DNA from: Planosporangium spinosum | GTDB lineage: Bacteria > Actinomycetota > Actinomycetes > Mycobacteriales > Micromonosporaceae | Assembly: GCF_049999945.1 (NCBI RefSeq) | Contig: NZ_JBLYUB010000004.1 | Location: forward strand, 1-64,000 | DNA: 64,000 nucleotides | Direction of reading: 5' to 3' | Shown: piece after piece, positions 25,172 through 34,800 of the stretch | Position numbering within the stretch: the first letter of the stretch is position 1 | Layout of the letters: every line of letters starts with the position of its first letter | The notes under the pieces: model-generated | Database searches by the model: none | What the model was told of the DNA's origin: nothing | What the model saw: only the letters and a program-made list of their open reading frames with translations | Translations under genes and position numbers: made by a program

Positions 25172-26803
25172 TCAGGAACTCGGGGTCGGTGCCGGGCTCG
25201 GGCTGCCCGATGGCGTGACGGCGGGCTTGGCGTCCTTGACGAGGTGCCGCTGCAGGGCCACCTCGGTCTGCCCGGTACCGCCGACGGTGATGTCGTCGTA
25301 CGCCTGCAACGTGTGCGTCTTCTGGTCGAAGTACAGCACCGACAGCGCCAGCGGCGTCGGCTCCTTGCCTTCCAGCCCGCGCAGCCCCGCCCCACCGGTC
25401 GAGCCCTCCACCATCAGCAGCGTGTGGGCGACGTCCGGGCTCGTACCGTCGGGGTTGTCCAGCCGGCGTACCTCGCGCTTGTGCGTGTGGCCGGCCAGGA
25501 CCAGCGGGGCCCGGCCGGCCAACTCGGACGCCGAGACCGGATCGTGCACCAGCGCGATGTCCGGGGTCTTCTGCATCTCCAGGATCGCGTTCCCCAGCAG
25601 CCGCCCGGCGTTGAGCTGGGCCTGGATGCCCATGTCCGAGGCGCCGGGCGCGTTGGCGGGCGAGGACTTGTCCGGGGTGAACTCCGGGTCGCCGATACCC
25701 GTGATCGTGAGGCCGTCGATGGTGACCGTGCCGCCGTCGAGCACCGTCGCGTTCGGCTGCCTGGCCACGGCGGCCTGGGTACTGGCCGAGTCGTGGTTGC
25801 CGCGGATGAACACGTACGGCACCTTCAGCGCGGCGATCGACGAGACGTACGAGTCCTCGGGCTCGCTGCCCCAGTCGGTGATGTCGCCGGTGTCGATGAT
25901 CACGTTGATGTTGAACTGCTGCACGACCGTCCGCACCACCGACCAGGCGGCCGGATTGAGGTGCATGTCGGAGATGTGCAGCACCCGGATCGTCGAGTTG
26001 TCCGGCTCGTACACCGGCAGCGTGGACATCGTGTCGTAGAGCTTGCCGACGTTGCCGACCAGCTGTTGCAGTTGGGCGCGGTACAGCTCGTACCGGCCGG
26101 CGATCCGCCGGGCGTCACCGACCACGGCCGGCGCGTTGGCCAGCAGGCCCTCGTAGCGCGGCTCCGCGATGGAGGAGGGGCGGAAGGTGCCCAGCGAGAT
26201 GAGCGCGGTGGCGGCGAGCAGGGCCAGGGACAGCCCGCCCGCCAGGGCCACCCGCCGCATCGAGCGGTACAGCACCGCGGCGAGGGCCATCGCGCCGAGG
26301 ACGGACACGGCGGCTACCTGGAGGATCAGTCGTTCGATGCCCCTGCGTACGTCATCCACGGCGCCGCCGCTGGCCTGCGCGAGCGCGTCCGGGTTGGTGA
26401 CCAGTGCCGTGGTGCGCCGCTGGTCGAGCGCGGTGAGCTGGACCGACAGGTGGGCCGGGCCGGAGTGGCTGGCCAGGTGCAGCGAGCCGAGCGGCGGGAT
26501 CGAGATGTCCGTACCGCCGCTCACCGCGGGGGTGACGGCGAACTGCGCGTGGAACGGCCCCACGTCGGCGTTGATCCGTCCGGCCACGAGTACGCCCAGG
26601 ACCATGCCGGCGGCGGCCACGGCGAGCACACCGAGCAGCCGGCCGGCCTGCCGGACCCGGTGGTGGCGCGCCAGCCGTACGACCGGGCCGAGCCGGCGGC
26701 CGGCGCGCCGCAGGCCAGGGTCCAGCCGGCCGCGGGTGGCACCGAGCAGGCCCGTGCGCGAGGGATGATCGTACGACGACACGCCGTCTATAGTGCCCGA
26801 CAC
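25172..26803 (-). CDS. Membrane metallophosphoesterase
   Basis: A 543-residue calcineurin-like phosphoesterase with an N-terminal helix (about residues 55-78), a second membrane helix pair near 165-215, and a C-terminal catalytic domain. The metal motifs are SDMHLN, DTGDITDWG, RGNHDS and AGHTHK; the usual fourth His motif appears as ALVHDP. The tail is Pro/Ser-rich. GTG 26803 begins one base after the stop of the upstream sugar dehydrogenase gene (TGAGTG), so the two are coupled. The substrate is unknown. Confidence 0.85.
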   Translation of the reverse strand: MSGTIDGVSSYDHPSRTGLLGATRGRLDPGLRRAGRRLGPVVRLARHHRVRQAGRLLGVLAVAAAGMVLGVLVAGRINADVGPFHAQFAVTPAVSGGTDISIPPLGSLHLASHSGPAHLSVQLTALDQRRTTALVTNPDALAQASGGAVDDVRRGIERLILQVAAVSVLGAMALAAVLYRSMRRVALAGGLSLALLAATALISLGTFRPSSIAEPRYEGLLANAPAVVGDARRIAGRYELYRAQLQQLVGNVGKLYDTMSTLPVYEPDNSTIRVLHISDMHLNPAAWSVVRTVVQQFNINVIIDTGDITDWGSEPEDSYVSSIAALKVPYVFIRGNHDSASTQAAVARQPNATVLDGGTVTIDGLTITGIGDPEFTPDKSSPANAPGASDMGIQAQLNAGRLLGNAILEMQKTPDIALVHDPVSASELAGRAPLVLAGHTHKREVRRLDNPDGTSPDVAHTLLMVEGSTGGAGLRGLEGKEPTPLALSVLYFDQKTHTLQAYDDITVGGTGQTEVALQRHLVKDAKPAVTPSGSPSPAPTPSS

Positions 26804-28003
26804 TCAGCTACGATCGGCTCCACCTGCACCGGAGATGACAATTCTGATGATCCGATCATCATCCGGTTTGGGGTTGCCGCGGCCGTCGCGGTTGGACGTG
26901 GAGATCCACAGTGAGCCGTCCGGCGCCAGGGTCGCGGCGCGCAGCCGGCCGTACGCCCCGACCAGCAGCGGCGTCGGCGCACCGAACAGCGCACCGTTCG
27001 CGGTGAACTGGGTCAGCCACAGTCGCTGGCCCTTCAGGCACGCCGCCACCAGGATCCGGTCCGCGACCATGGCCGCGCCCGAACAGGACGCATCGGACGG
27101 CTTCCACTGCACGATCGGGTCGACGAAGCGGGGGTCGCGCGCCGCACCCTCCGCCAAAGGCCAGCCGTAGTTCTTGCCCGCCTCGATGACGTTGATCTCG
27201 TCCCAGGTGTCCTGGCCGTACTCGGTGGCGTACAGGCGCTTCGCCGAGTCCCAGGCCAGCCCCTGGACGTTGCGGTGGCCGTACGAATAGACCAGGTTGT
27301 TGAACGGGTTTCCGGGGGCGGGCTTGCCGTCGGGGGTCATCCGGAGGATCTTCCCGCCGAGGCTGTTCGGGTCCTGGGCGCTGGTGCGCTGGCCGGCGTC
27401 GCCGGTGCCGGCGTAGAGGAACCCGTCCGGGCCGAACGCGAGCCCCCCGCCGTCGTGGTTGGCCGCCGCCGGGATGCCGGTCACGATCGGCTCCGGCGTG
27501 CCACCGAGGGTCAGCCTGGCGATGCGGTTGTCGGTCGCCGTCGTGTAGTACACGAAGATGGTCTTGTCCGTGGCGTACCCGGGGGAGACGGCGACGCCGA
27601 GCAGGCCGCCCTCACCCCTGGGCGTCGCCTCCTCGACGGTCTGGACCGGGGAGACCGTGAGACCGTCGGCGCCGCCCTCGGGCCCGACCTTGAGTAGCCT
27701 CCGGCTGTTGCGCTCGGTGACCAGCGCCGTGCCGTCGGGCAGGAACCCGATCGCCCACGGCACCTCCAGGCGCTTGGCCAGGATCGTCGTGACCACGCCC
27801 AGATCGCCGGTGGTGGCGCTGGCCGAGGTCGAGGGGGTGGGCAGCTTCGGCGGCGAGCCGGCCTCGTCGGGTGGCGGCGGTCCGAACGAGCAGCCCGTGG
27901 CTACCAGGCCCGCGACCAGCGCACCAGCCACCGCGCGGACAGCGGCCGCGACTCGGGACGGGCAACCGCGGTCGACGGGACGCCGCGGGGCGGAGGCGAT
28001 CAC
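26804..28003 (-). CDS. PQQ-dependent sugar dehydrogenase-like lipoprotein
   Basis: A 399-residue exported lipoprotein with lipobox LVATGC near residue 38, followed by a Pro/Ser linker and a six-bladed glucose/sorbosone dehydrogenase propeller: PWAIGFLPDGTALVTERNS, GLLGVAVSPGYATDKTIFVY and NHDGGGLAFGPDGFLYAGTGD. It should oxidise sugars outside the membrane if PQQ is available; no PQQ synthesis genes are visible here. It is the first gene of a two-gene unit with the phosphoesterase. Confidence 0.85.
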   Translation of the reverse strand: MIASAPRRPVDRGCPSRVAAAVRAVAGALVAGLVATGCSFGPPPPDEAGSPPKLPTPSTSASATTGDLGVVTTILAKRLEVPWAIGFLPDGTALVTERNSRRLLKVGPEGGADGLTVSPVQTVEEATPRGEGGLLGVAVSPGYATDKTIFVYYTTATDNRIARLTLGGTPEPIVTGIPAAANHDGGGLAFGPDGFLYAGTGDAGQRTSAQDPNSLGGKILRMTPDGKPAPGNPFNNLVYSYGHRNVQGLAWDSAKRLYATEYGQDTWDEINVIEAGKNYGWPLAEGAARDPRFVDPIVQWKPSDASCSGAAMVADRILVAACLKGQRLWLTQFTANGALFGAPTPLLVGAYGRLRAATLAPDGSLWISTSNRDGRGNPKPDDDRIIRIVISGAGGADRS

Positions 28004-28022
28004 GCCGTCCAGCCTAATGGGG

Positions 28023-28078
28023 CCCGCCGGGATTGCTTCCGGTGATTCGACCCGCGGGGATTGCTTCCGGTGATCCGG
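28023..28078. repeat. 28-bp tandem duplication between divergent genes
   Basis: Copies at 28023-28050 and 28051-28078 share GGGATTGCTTCCGGTGAT. They lie between the divergent sugar dehydrogenase (start 28003) and hydroxyacid dehydrogenase (start about 28162), so they could carry duplicated regulatory sites. Confidence 0.8.
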
Positions 28079-28161
28079 CGGAACGGGCCGCGCTGCTCTC
28101 CACCCGTGGGGCCGTCGGGCGGTCCGACACGGTCGCGTCCGTGGCCGATACGGTCGTATCC

Positions 28162-29076
28162 GTGAAGATGTGGATCCCCCATGAGATCGGCCGGTCCCTG
28201 ATCGGCGAGCTGCCCGAGGGTACGACGCTCGAGGTGTTCACCGGTACCGACGACGCGCCGCCGTCCGACCCCGCGACCGTCGAGTTCTGGACCCCGCCGT
28301 TCCTGTCGACCGGTGATACATCCGGCCTGCTCCAGAAGATGCCCGGGCTGCGCACCGTGCAACTGCTGTCGGCCGGCGCGGACGCCTGGGCCGACCGGGT
28401 ACCGGACGGGGTGACGCTCTGCGACGCGCGCGGCGTCCACGACTCGTCGACGTCGGAGTGGGTCGTCACGACCCTGCTCGCGTACCTGCGCAACCTGCCG
28501 GCCTTCGTGCGCGCCCAGCAGCGGCGGGAGTGGGCGTACGGGCCGACCGACGAACTGGCCGGCAAGCGCGTGCTCATCGTGGGTGCCGGCTCGATCGGTA
28601 CGGCGATCGCCCGCCGGCTGGAGCCGTTCGAGGTGTCGCTGACGCTGGTCGCCCGTACCGCCCGCAAGGGCGTGCACGGCGTCGACGAGCTGCCCCGGCT
28701 GCTGCCGCACGCCGAGGTGGTGGTGCTCGTCGTGCCGCTCACGCGGGAGACCACCGGCCTGGTCGACGCCGCGTTCCTCGCCGCGATGCCCGACGGCGCG
28801 CTGCTGGTCAACGCCGCCCGCGGTCCGGTCGTGGACACCGGCGCGCTGACGGCCGAGCTGGCGACCGGCCGGATCGGCGCTGCCGTGGACGTCACCGACC
28901 CCGAGCCGCTACCGGCTGACCACCCGCTGTGGGAGATGCCGAACTTCCTGCTCACGCCGCACGTCGGTGGATCGGTACGCGGCCTGCTGCCGCGCGCGTA
29001 CCGGCTCGTCGGCGACCAGTTGCGGCGGCTGGCCGCCGGGCGGCCGCTGGAGAACGTGGTGACCGACGGCTACTGA
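28162..29076 (+). CDS. D-isomer-specific 2-hydroxyacid dehydrogenase
   Basis: An NAD(P)-dependent oxidoreductase of 304 residues. The nucleotide-binding motif is VGAGSIGTAIARR (about 144-156), and the catalytic residues are Arg in NAARGPVVD, Glu in TDPEPLP and His in LTPHVGGS. It probably reduces a 2-keto acid; the substrate is not clear. GTG 28162 lies 7 nt after TACGGT, fitting a leaderless start. The frame is open back to 28033, but that stretch covers the duplication and is unlikely to be coding. Confidence 0.85.
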   Translation: MKMWIPHEIGRSLIGELPEGTTLEVFTGTDDAPPSDPATVEFWTPPFLSTGDTSGLLQKMPGLRTVQLLSAGADAWADRVPDGVTLCDARGVHDSSTSEWVVTTLLAYLRNLPAFVRAQQRREWAYGPTDELAGKRVLIVGAGSIGTAIARRLEPFEVSLTLVARTARKGVHGVDELPRLLPHAEVVVLVVPLTRETTGLVDAAFLAAMPDGALLVNAARGPVVDTGALTAELATGRIGAAVDVTDPEPLPADHPLWEMPNFLLTPHVGGSVRGLLPRAYRLVGDQLRRLAAGRPLENVVTDGY

Positions 29077-29079
29077 CGG

Positions 29080-29451
29080 CTACCGGCGCGCGCTGTCGGA
29101 CGGGAGACTGTCCGCCTCGTCGGCGAAGGTCGCCAGGTCGTCGGCGCCGACGGCGGGCAGCCGGACCTGCCGGCCGGTGGTCAGGACCGCGTAGGCCCCC
29201 CGGCGACCCGCCGGCACCAGCGCGGTGACGTGCGACCACGGGATGAACCGTGAGCCGAACAGGGCGCGGATGCGCAGCCCCGCCGAGGTGACGTCGGTGC
29301 CGGCCCGCCAGCCCCACACCCCGACGAGGATCGGTACCAGCGCGATCGGCAGCAGGTACAGGCGCGAGGTGGCCAGCGGCACGGCGCCGAAGAAGGCGAC
29401 GACGGCCGCGACGGTGATCGCCGCGTTGTACCGGAACTTGTGAGGGCGCAC
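29080..29451 (-). CDS. Bacterial PH domain membrane protein
   Basis: A 123-residue protein with two hydrophobic segments (about residues 9-27 and 30-47), then a small PH-like domain: TSAGLRIRALFGSRFIPWSHVTALVP and GAYAVLTTGRQVRLPAVGADDLATFA. This is the actinobacterial bPH pattern. It starts at GTG 29451, six bases after GACGAT. It ends three bases from the convergent hydroxyacid dehydrogenase. Function unknown. Confidence 0.8.
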   Translation of the reverse strand: MRPHKFRYNAAITVAAVVAFFGAVPLATSRLYLLPIALVPILVGVWGWRAGTDVTSAGLRIRALFGSRFIPWSHVTALVPAGRRGAYAVLTTGRQVRLPAVGADDLATFADEADSLPSDSARR

Positions 29452-29565
29452 CCGGCCATCGTCCCATCCGACCGGGCGGGTCTCTCACACCAGGGCCGGA
29501 ATTGTCGGTGGCCCGGACCATACTGTCGTGGTCCAGATCACAGGCAGCGTGGAAGGGTCCAGACG

Positions 29566-30651
29566 ATGACGGCGTTGATCGCGATCGGCACCGGCAAGGG
29601 GTTGTTCCTGGCCCGCAGCGAGGATGACCGCAAGAGCTGGGACGTGTCCGGCCCGCACTTCCCCATGACCGCGGTGTATGCGGTGGCGGTCGACACCCGC
29701 GGTGGTTCACCACGGTTGCTGGCGGGGGTCAGCAGCTCGCACTTCGGCCCCACCGTCGCCGTCAGCGACGATCTGGGCGAATCGTGGCGGGAGCCGGAGA
29801 CGGCGCCGGTCGCCTTCCCCGCCGACACCGGCGTGGCGCTGGAGCGGGTCTGGCAGCTCACTCCGGGGCCGGCGAGCCAGCCCGGACGCGTCTATGCCGG
29901 TACCCAGCCGTCGGCGCTGTTCGTGTCGGACGACGGGGGAGTCACGTTCGACCTGGTCCGCGGCTTGTGGGAGCACCCGCACCGGCCGGAGTGGGAGGGC
30001 GGCTTCGGCGGCCAGGCCATCCACACGATCCTGCCGCACCCGCACGACACCGCCACCGTGCTGGTGGCCATGTCGACCGGTGGGGTCTACCGGACCACCG
30101 ACGCGGGTGCCACGTGGGCGCCGAGCAACACCGGTGTCAAGGCGTACTTCCTGCCGGATCCGTTCCCGGAGTTCGGGCAGTGCGTGCACAAGGTGGCCCG
30201 CCACCCTGACCGCCCGGACCAGTTGTTCCTGCAGAACCACCACGGCGTCTACCGGTCCGACGACGCCGGCGTGAGCTGGCAGTCGATCGCCGACGGGCTG
30301 CCCAGCGACTTCGGCTTCACGATCCTGGTCCACCCGCACCGGCCGGGCGTGGTCTACACCTTCCCGCTGGTCGCCGACGCGCACCGGTACCCGCCGGACT
30401 TCCGCTGCCGGGTCTACCGCAGCGAGGACGCCGGTGCGACCTGGACGGCGTTGACGGAGGGGCTGCCCACTGAGCCGTTCTACCCGGCCGTGCTGCGCGA
30501 CGCGATGGGTGCCGACGACGCCGACCCGGCCGGAATCTACTTCGGGACCCGCTCCGGTGAGGTGTACGCCAGCGCCGACGAAGGCGACACCTGGCAGCGG
30601 GTCGCCGCGCACCTGCCCGACGTCCTGTGCGTACGGGCGGCGGTGGTGTAG
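29566..30651 (+). CDS. BNR/Asp-box beta-propeller protein
   Basis: A 361-residue cytosolic beta-propeller of the sialidase/sortilin type. At least five Asp-box repeats are visible: DDGGVTF, TDAGATW, DDAGVSW, EDAGATW and ADEGDTW. No signal peptide is present. No sialidase Arg triad or Tyr/Glu pair is obvious, so a binding role is more likely than hydrolysis. ATG 29566 has GGAAGGG upstream. Its stop overlaps the GTG of the next gene (TAGTG), so it is coupled to a ubiquitin-fold protein. Confidence 0.85.
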   Translation: MTALIAIGTGKGLFLARSEDDRKSWDVSGPHFPMTAVYAVAVDTRGGSPRLLAGVSSSHFGPTVAVSDDLGESWREPETAPVAFPADTGVALERVWQLTPGPASQPGRVYAGTQPSALFVSDDGGVTFDLVRGLWEHPHRPEWEGGFGGQAIHTILPHPHDTATVLVAMSTGGVYRTTDAGATWAPSNTGVKAYFLPDPFPEFGQCVHKVARHPDRPDQLFLQNHHGVYRSDDAGVSWQSIADGLPSDFGFTILVHPHRPGVVYTFPLVADAHRYPPDFRCRVYRSEDAGATWTALTEGLPTEPFYPAVLRDAMGADDADPAGIYFGTRSGEVYASADEGDTWQRVAAHLPDVLCVRAAVV

Positions 30652-30926
30652 TGGTCACCGTTCTGCTTCCCGGAGTGCTGCGGGCCGAAGCCGGCGGCGC
30701 CGCCCGCCTGTCGGTGCAGTCCGACGGCACGCTGAACGCCGTCGTCGAGGAACTCGCCGCGCGCTGGCCCCGGCTCGCCCGGCGGATCTGCGACGAACGC
30801 GGCCAACTGCGCCGCTACGTCAACGTATACATCGACGGAGAAGAATGTCGGACGATGTCGGGCCTGGCCACCCCGGTGGCACCCGGTGCGGAGGTCCTGG
30901 TGTTGCCCTCGGTTGCGGGCGGCTGA
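30651..30926 (+). CDS. MoaD/ThiS-family ubiquitin-like protein
   Basis: A 91-residue beta-grasp protein ending in Gly-Gly (PSVAGG). The order is a short start VTVLLPGVLR, a central helix LNAVVEELAARWPRLA, YVNVYIDGEECR and the end GAEVLVLPSVAGG, typical of MoaD/ThiS sulfur carriers. GTG 30651 overlaps the propeller stop by one base. No E1-like (MoeB/ThiF), JAMM protease or molybdopterin gene is adjacent, so its partner is unknown. Confidence 0.85.
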   Translation: MVTVLLPGVLRAEAGGAARLSVQSDGTLNAVVEELAARWPRLARRICDERGQLRRYVNVYIDGEECRTMSGLATPVAPGAEVLVLPSVAGG

Positions 30927-30939
30927 CAAGGTAGCGGGG

Positions 30940-32607
30940 GTGAGTAGCGGAGAGAGCTGGAACGGCGATGCTGACCCTGCTGTCCCCGAGGACGGTGCGG
31001 CGGGCGGGGCGAGACCACGCCGCGCCCGTTTCCGCTGGCGTGACCTGAGCCGGTCGGCGCTCCGGGAGGAACCGCCGCCACCGACCGAGGAACTCGGCGA
31101 GGAGGAGTACTGGTCCTATCTGCGCGGCACTCGCGACCACTCACCGGTCGACACGCCGGCAGAGCCGACGACGGACCAGCCGGAGGCGCCGCCGGCCTGG
31201 CCGCTGCACCCGGAGCCCGCCGCGCCACCGCCGGGCCGGTCCGCGCCGATGGAACCGGAGGCGCCGCCGGCGCGGACCGCATCGTCGGGTGCTGACGTGC
31301 GGCTGGAGCCGGACGAGTCGGCCGGTCCCGACACACGGTGGGAGCCAGGCTGGTCGTTCAGGCCCGGAGCACGGCTGGACCGGGACGGGCCGCCCGGGCC
31401 TGACGCGCGGTTCGCGCGGGATGAGCCGTTCCGGCACGGCACATCGCCTGAACCCGTCGTCGCGCCGACGCCTGCCGCGTGGCCGGAGCCCTCCGGCATC
31501 GTGGCGCCTGCCGCACCATCGGGGTCCTCCGCCTGGACGGAGCCAGCCGCGCCTGGTGAGCCCGCCGCACCGCACGAGTCCACCACGCCACCGGACCACT
31601 CCATGCCGGTGTCGGAGCACACCAGGCCGGCCGGGTCGGGGCGCCGCACGCTGTCCCGTCCGGGCCGGCGTGCGCGGGTACAGCCGGGCATCGCGGGTCG
31701 GGTCGCGCTGACGGCCGCCGTCGCGGTCGGCTGGCTGGCGGTCGTGGCGTACGGCGTGGTCCGGTTCGATCCGCTGTGGGGCCTCGCCGCCCTGGCGGCA
31801 GGCGTCGGGGTGTTGGCGCTGGGGCTGCGCGGCCGTCCGGTGATCGGGCTGGTACCGGTCCTGGTCGGAGCGGTGGCGTGGGGCCTGGCCACCGGCGGCC
31901 AGGCCCCGGCGGAGCTGTCCGACGTACTGGGCGGCCTACGGCTGGTCGGGTGGAACGCGCTCTACGCCGTTCCGCTGCTCGTCGCGTACGGCCTCGCCAC
32001 CGGCGTGGAGTCGGGCCGGGCGGCACGGATGCGGGTGCGGGCCGCACTGGAGGGCCGGCGATGGTGGGGAAGCGCCGACGTACCCGACGCGGAGCCCCGG
32101 ATCGACGCGCTGGAGTCCGTGCCGGCGGCGCGGTTCTTCCAACTCACCGACGGTTCCTGCCCGCATCTCGTCACCGCCGGCCGGCGGGCGGCGCTGGTGC
32201 GCGCCACGGTGTGGCCGCGCGGCATGTACACCGTCACGGAGGCGGGGGAGGTCCACCGCGACGGCCGCCCGTTCGCCCCTGGCCGTCAGGATCTCACCGG
32301 CGTGCTGGCCGACGTCCACACCTGGGCCGAGCGGGTCGGATCCGCGGCGGAGGTGACCGGCTTCCTCGTGGTCCACCCTGCCAGCGACCGTCCCGGCGAC
32401 GCGGTGGCGGTCGACATCCCGCCGGCCGGCGGCGTACGGGTGGTCACCGCCGACCAGTTCCCGGCGGTGGCGGAGGACTTCCTGGGCGCCGAGCCGTACC
32501 GGCTGGACGTGGGGCTCGCCGAACGGCTCGGTGAGCACCTGCCGATCTTCGAACCGGCGCCCCTGCAGACCCTGGGCCACGCCGGGGACACTCAGGCGGG
32601 GCAATGA
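30940..32607 (+). CDS. Large membrane protein with Pro-rich N-terminus, unrecognised
   Basis: A 555-residue protein. Residues about 1-235 are disordered, rich in Pro, Ala and Glu. Four hydrophobic segments lie at about 255-350. A cytoplasmic C-terminal domain of roughly 180 residues follows, with ALVRATVWPRGMYTVTEAGEV and DVHTWAERVGSAAEVTGFLVVHP. That region faintly recalls nuclease-related (NERD-like) domains, but I see no catalytic set. GTG 30940 lies 13 bp after the ubiquitin-like gene, so the three genes probably form one operon. Function unknown. Confidence 0.65.
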   Translation: MSSGESWNGDADPAVPEDGAAGGARPRRARFRWRDLSRSALREEPPPPTEELGEEEYWSYLRGTRDHSPVDTPAEPTTDQPEAPPAWPLHPEPAAPPPGRSAPMEPEAPPARTASSGADVRLEPDESAGPDTRWEPGWSFRPGARLDRDGPPGPDARFARDEPFRHGTSPEPVVAPTPAAWPEPSGIVAPAAPSGSSAWTEPAAPGEPAAPHESTTPPDHSMPVSEHTRPAGSGRRTLSRPGRRARVQPGIAGRVALTAAVAVGWLAVVAYGVVRFDPLWGLAALAAGVGVLALGLRGRPVIGLVPVLVGAVAWGLATGGQAPAELSDVLGGLRLVGWNALYAVPLLVAYGLATGVESGRAARMRVRAALEGRRWWGSADVPDAEPRIDALESVPAARFFQLTDGSCPHLVTAGRRAALVRATVWPRGMYTVTEAGEVHRDGRPFAPGRQDLTGVLADVHTWAERVGSAAEVTGFLVVHPASDRPGDAVAVDIPPAGGVRVVTADQFPAVAEDFLGAEPYRLDVGLAERLGEHLPIFEPAPLQTLGHAGDTQAGQ

Positions 32608-32713
32608 TCCGTGGTGTCTTCGTCTGGTGCTGCCCGACGCGGCCCGCTGGCACGGCTGCCCGGTGACCGCCACGGGCCGGCGAACCGGTTCGCCGGCCCG
32701 TGGCGCGGATACG

Positions 32714-34561
32714 TCAGTCGGGAACCTGCCGGTACGCGCCGTCGCTGGCGCTGGTCGCCATCGAGGCGTACGCCCGCAGCGCCGCCGAGACGGGGCGCTG
32801 CCGGTCCACCGGCGTGTACGGGCGGTCCCGCTTCTCCTGGGCCGTCCGGCGCGTCTCGAGGACGTCGTCGGGCACGTTCAGTACCAGCGACCGGGCGGGG
32901 ATGTCGATGGCGATCTCGTCGCCCTCCTCGACCAGCGCGATCACGCCGCCGCTGGCCGCCTCGGGGGAGATGTGCCCGATGGACAGCCCTGAGGTGCCGC
33001 CGGAGAACCGCCCGTCGGTGATCAGTGCGCAGGCCCGGCCCAGCCCTCGGCCCTTGAGGAACGACGTCGGGTAGAGCATCTCCTGCATGCCGGGGCCACC
33101 GCGCGGGCCCTCGTACCGGATGACCACGACGTTCCCGGCCGTGACGGAGCCGTTGAGGATGCCGGAGACCGCGTCCTCCTGGGACTCGAAGACCCGGGCC
33201 GGGCCGCGGAAGGTGAGGCAGTCCTCCGGAACGCCGGCGGTCTTCACGACGCAGCCGTCGGGCGCCAGGTTGCCGAACAGGACCGCCAGGCCACCGTCGG
33301 CCGAGTACGCGTGCTCGAGGTCCCGGATGCAGCCCTCGGCGGCGTCGGTGTCAAGGCTCGACCAGCGGTTCTCCGTGGAGAACGGTTCGGTGGTGCGGAC
33401 CCCACCGGGTGCGGCGTGGAACAGTTCGATCGCCTCCGGCTTCGCGGCGCCACCGCGCACGTCCCAGTCCGCCAGCCAGGAGTCGAGCGAGTCGGCGTGC
33501 ACCGAGTGGACGTGCTTGTGCAGCAGCCCGGCCCGGTTGAGCTCACCGAGGATGGCCGGGATGCCGCCGGCCCGGTGCACGTCCTCCATGTGGTATTTGG
33601 GGCTGTTGGGCGCGACCTTGGCCAGGCAGGGCACCCGGCGGGAGACGGCGTCGATGTCGGCGACCGAGAAGTCCATCCCGGCTTCCCGGGCAGCGGCGAG
33701 CAGGTGCAGCACCGTGTTGGTCGAGCCGCCCATGGCGACGTCGAGGGCCATCGCGTTCTCGAACGCCTCGCGGGAGGCGATGGCGTGGGGCAGGACCGAG
33801 GCGTCGTCGTCGCGGTAGTAGCGGCGGGCCAGGTCGACCACGGTCCGCCCGGCGGTGACGAACAGGTCCCGCCGCGCCGCGTGGGTCGCGAGGGTCGAGC
33901 CGTTGCCGGGCAGTGACAGGCCGATCGCCTCGGTGAGGCAGTTCATGGAGTTGGCCGTGAACATGCCGGAGCACGACCCGCAGGTGGGGCAGGCGGAGCG
34001 TTCGATCTGGCCGAGCTGGTCGTCGCTCACCGCGTCGTTGGCCGAGGCGATCATCGCGTCGATCAGGTCGATCTTGGAGTGGACGATGCCCTCGATCGCG
34101 ACCGTCTTGCCGGCCTCCATCGGGCCGCCGGAGACGAACACGGTGGGGATGTTGAGCCGCAGCGCCGCCATCAGCATGCCGGGCGTGATCTTGTCGCAGT
34201 TGGAGATGCAGACCAGAGCGTCCGCGCAGTGCGCGTTGACCATGTACTCGACCGAGTCGGCGATCAACTCGCGGCTGGGCAGCGAGTAGAGCATGCCGCC
34301 GTGTCCCATGGCGATGCCGTCGTCGACGGCGATCGTGTTGAACTCCTTGGCCACGCCGCCGGCCTCGGCGACCGCCCCGGCGACGAGCTGGCCGAGGTCT
34401 TTGAGGTGTACGTGCCCGGGTACGAACTGGGTGAAGCTGTTGGCGACGGCGACGATCGGCTTGCCGAAGTCGTCGTCGGTCATCCCGGTGGCACGCCACA
34501 GGGCGCGCGCGCCGGCCATGTTTCGACCGTGGGTGGATGTCTTCGACCTCAGTTCGGGCAT
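32714..34561 (-). CDS. ilvD: Dihydroxy-acid dehydratase
   Basis: IlvD, 615 residues, dehydrates dihydroxy-acids to 2-oxo-acids in valine, leucine and isoleucine synthesis. The iron-sulfur Cys are in CISNCDKITPG (about 122-132) and CPTCGSCSGMFTANSMNCL (about 193-211). The catalytic serine region GRFSGGTSGLSIGHISPEA is near the end. ATG 34561 gives the usual start MPELRSKTSTHGRNMAGARALWRATGM and lies 7 nt after CAGACT on its strand, fitting a leaderless transcript. It is separate from ilvBNC and faces the other way. Confidence 0.95.
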   Translation of the reverse strand: MPELRSKTSTHGRNMAGARALWRATGMTDDDFGKPIVAVANSFTQFVPGHVHLKDLGQLVAGAVAEAGGVAKEFNTIAVDDGIAMGHGGMLYSLPSRELIADSVEYMVNAHCADALVCISNCDKITPGMLMAALRLNIPTVFVSGGPMEAGKTVAIEGIVHSKIDLIDAMIASANDAVSDDQLGQIERSACPTCGSCSGMFTANSMNCLTEAIGLSLPGNGSTLATHAARRDLFVTAGRTVVDLARRYYRDDDASVLPHAIASREAFENAMALDVAMGGSTNTVLHLLAAAREAGMDFSVADIDAVSRRVPCLAKVAPNSPKYHMEDVHRAGGIPAILGELNRAGLLHKHVHSVHADSLDSWLADWDVRGGAAKPEAIELFHAAPGGVRTTEPFSTENRWSSLDTDAAEGCIRDLEHAYSADGGLAVLFGNLAPDGCVVKTAGVPEDCLTFRGPARVFESQEDAVSGILNGSVTAGNVVVIRYEGPRGGPGMQEMLYPTSFLKGRGLGRACALITDGRFSGGTSGLSIGHISPEAASGGVIALVEEGDEIAIDIPARSLVLNVPDDVLETRRTAQEKRDRPYTPVDRQRPVSAALRAYASMATSASDGAYRQVPD

Positions 34562-34800
34562 GCGCACCAGTCTGGCACCGCTTCCGCCGACCGGGGAGGC
34601 CAAGGGCACGTGAAGTCCACGACGCGGGACATTCCCGGTCCTCCCGCCGGCGTACCGGTCCTCCTGCCGGCGTCCGTGATCCGCCGCCGGCGTACCACAT
34701 CCGCCGCACCGGCGGCCGGATGTCACGTAAATGACCAGTGAGCCACGAATGAGCGATGGAGGTGGGACAGAATCCCGGCCAGTGGGGCACAGTGGAGTTC

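Noticed and set aside
34562..34726. 55-codon N-terminal extension of IlvD
   Set aside because: Covers a repeated GC-rich promoter region (20-bp duplication CCGGTCCTCCyGCCGGCGT at about 34635-34674); IlvD normally begins MPELRSKTSTHGR.
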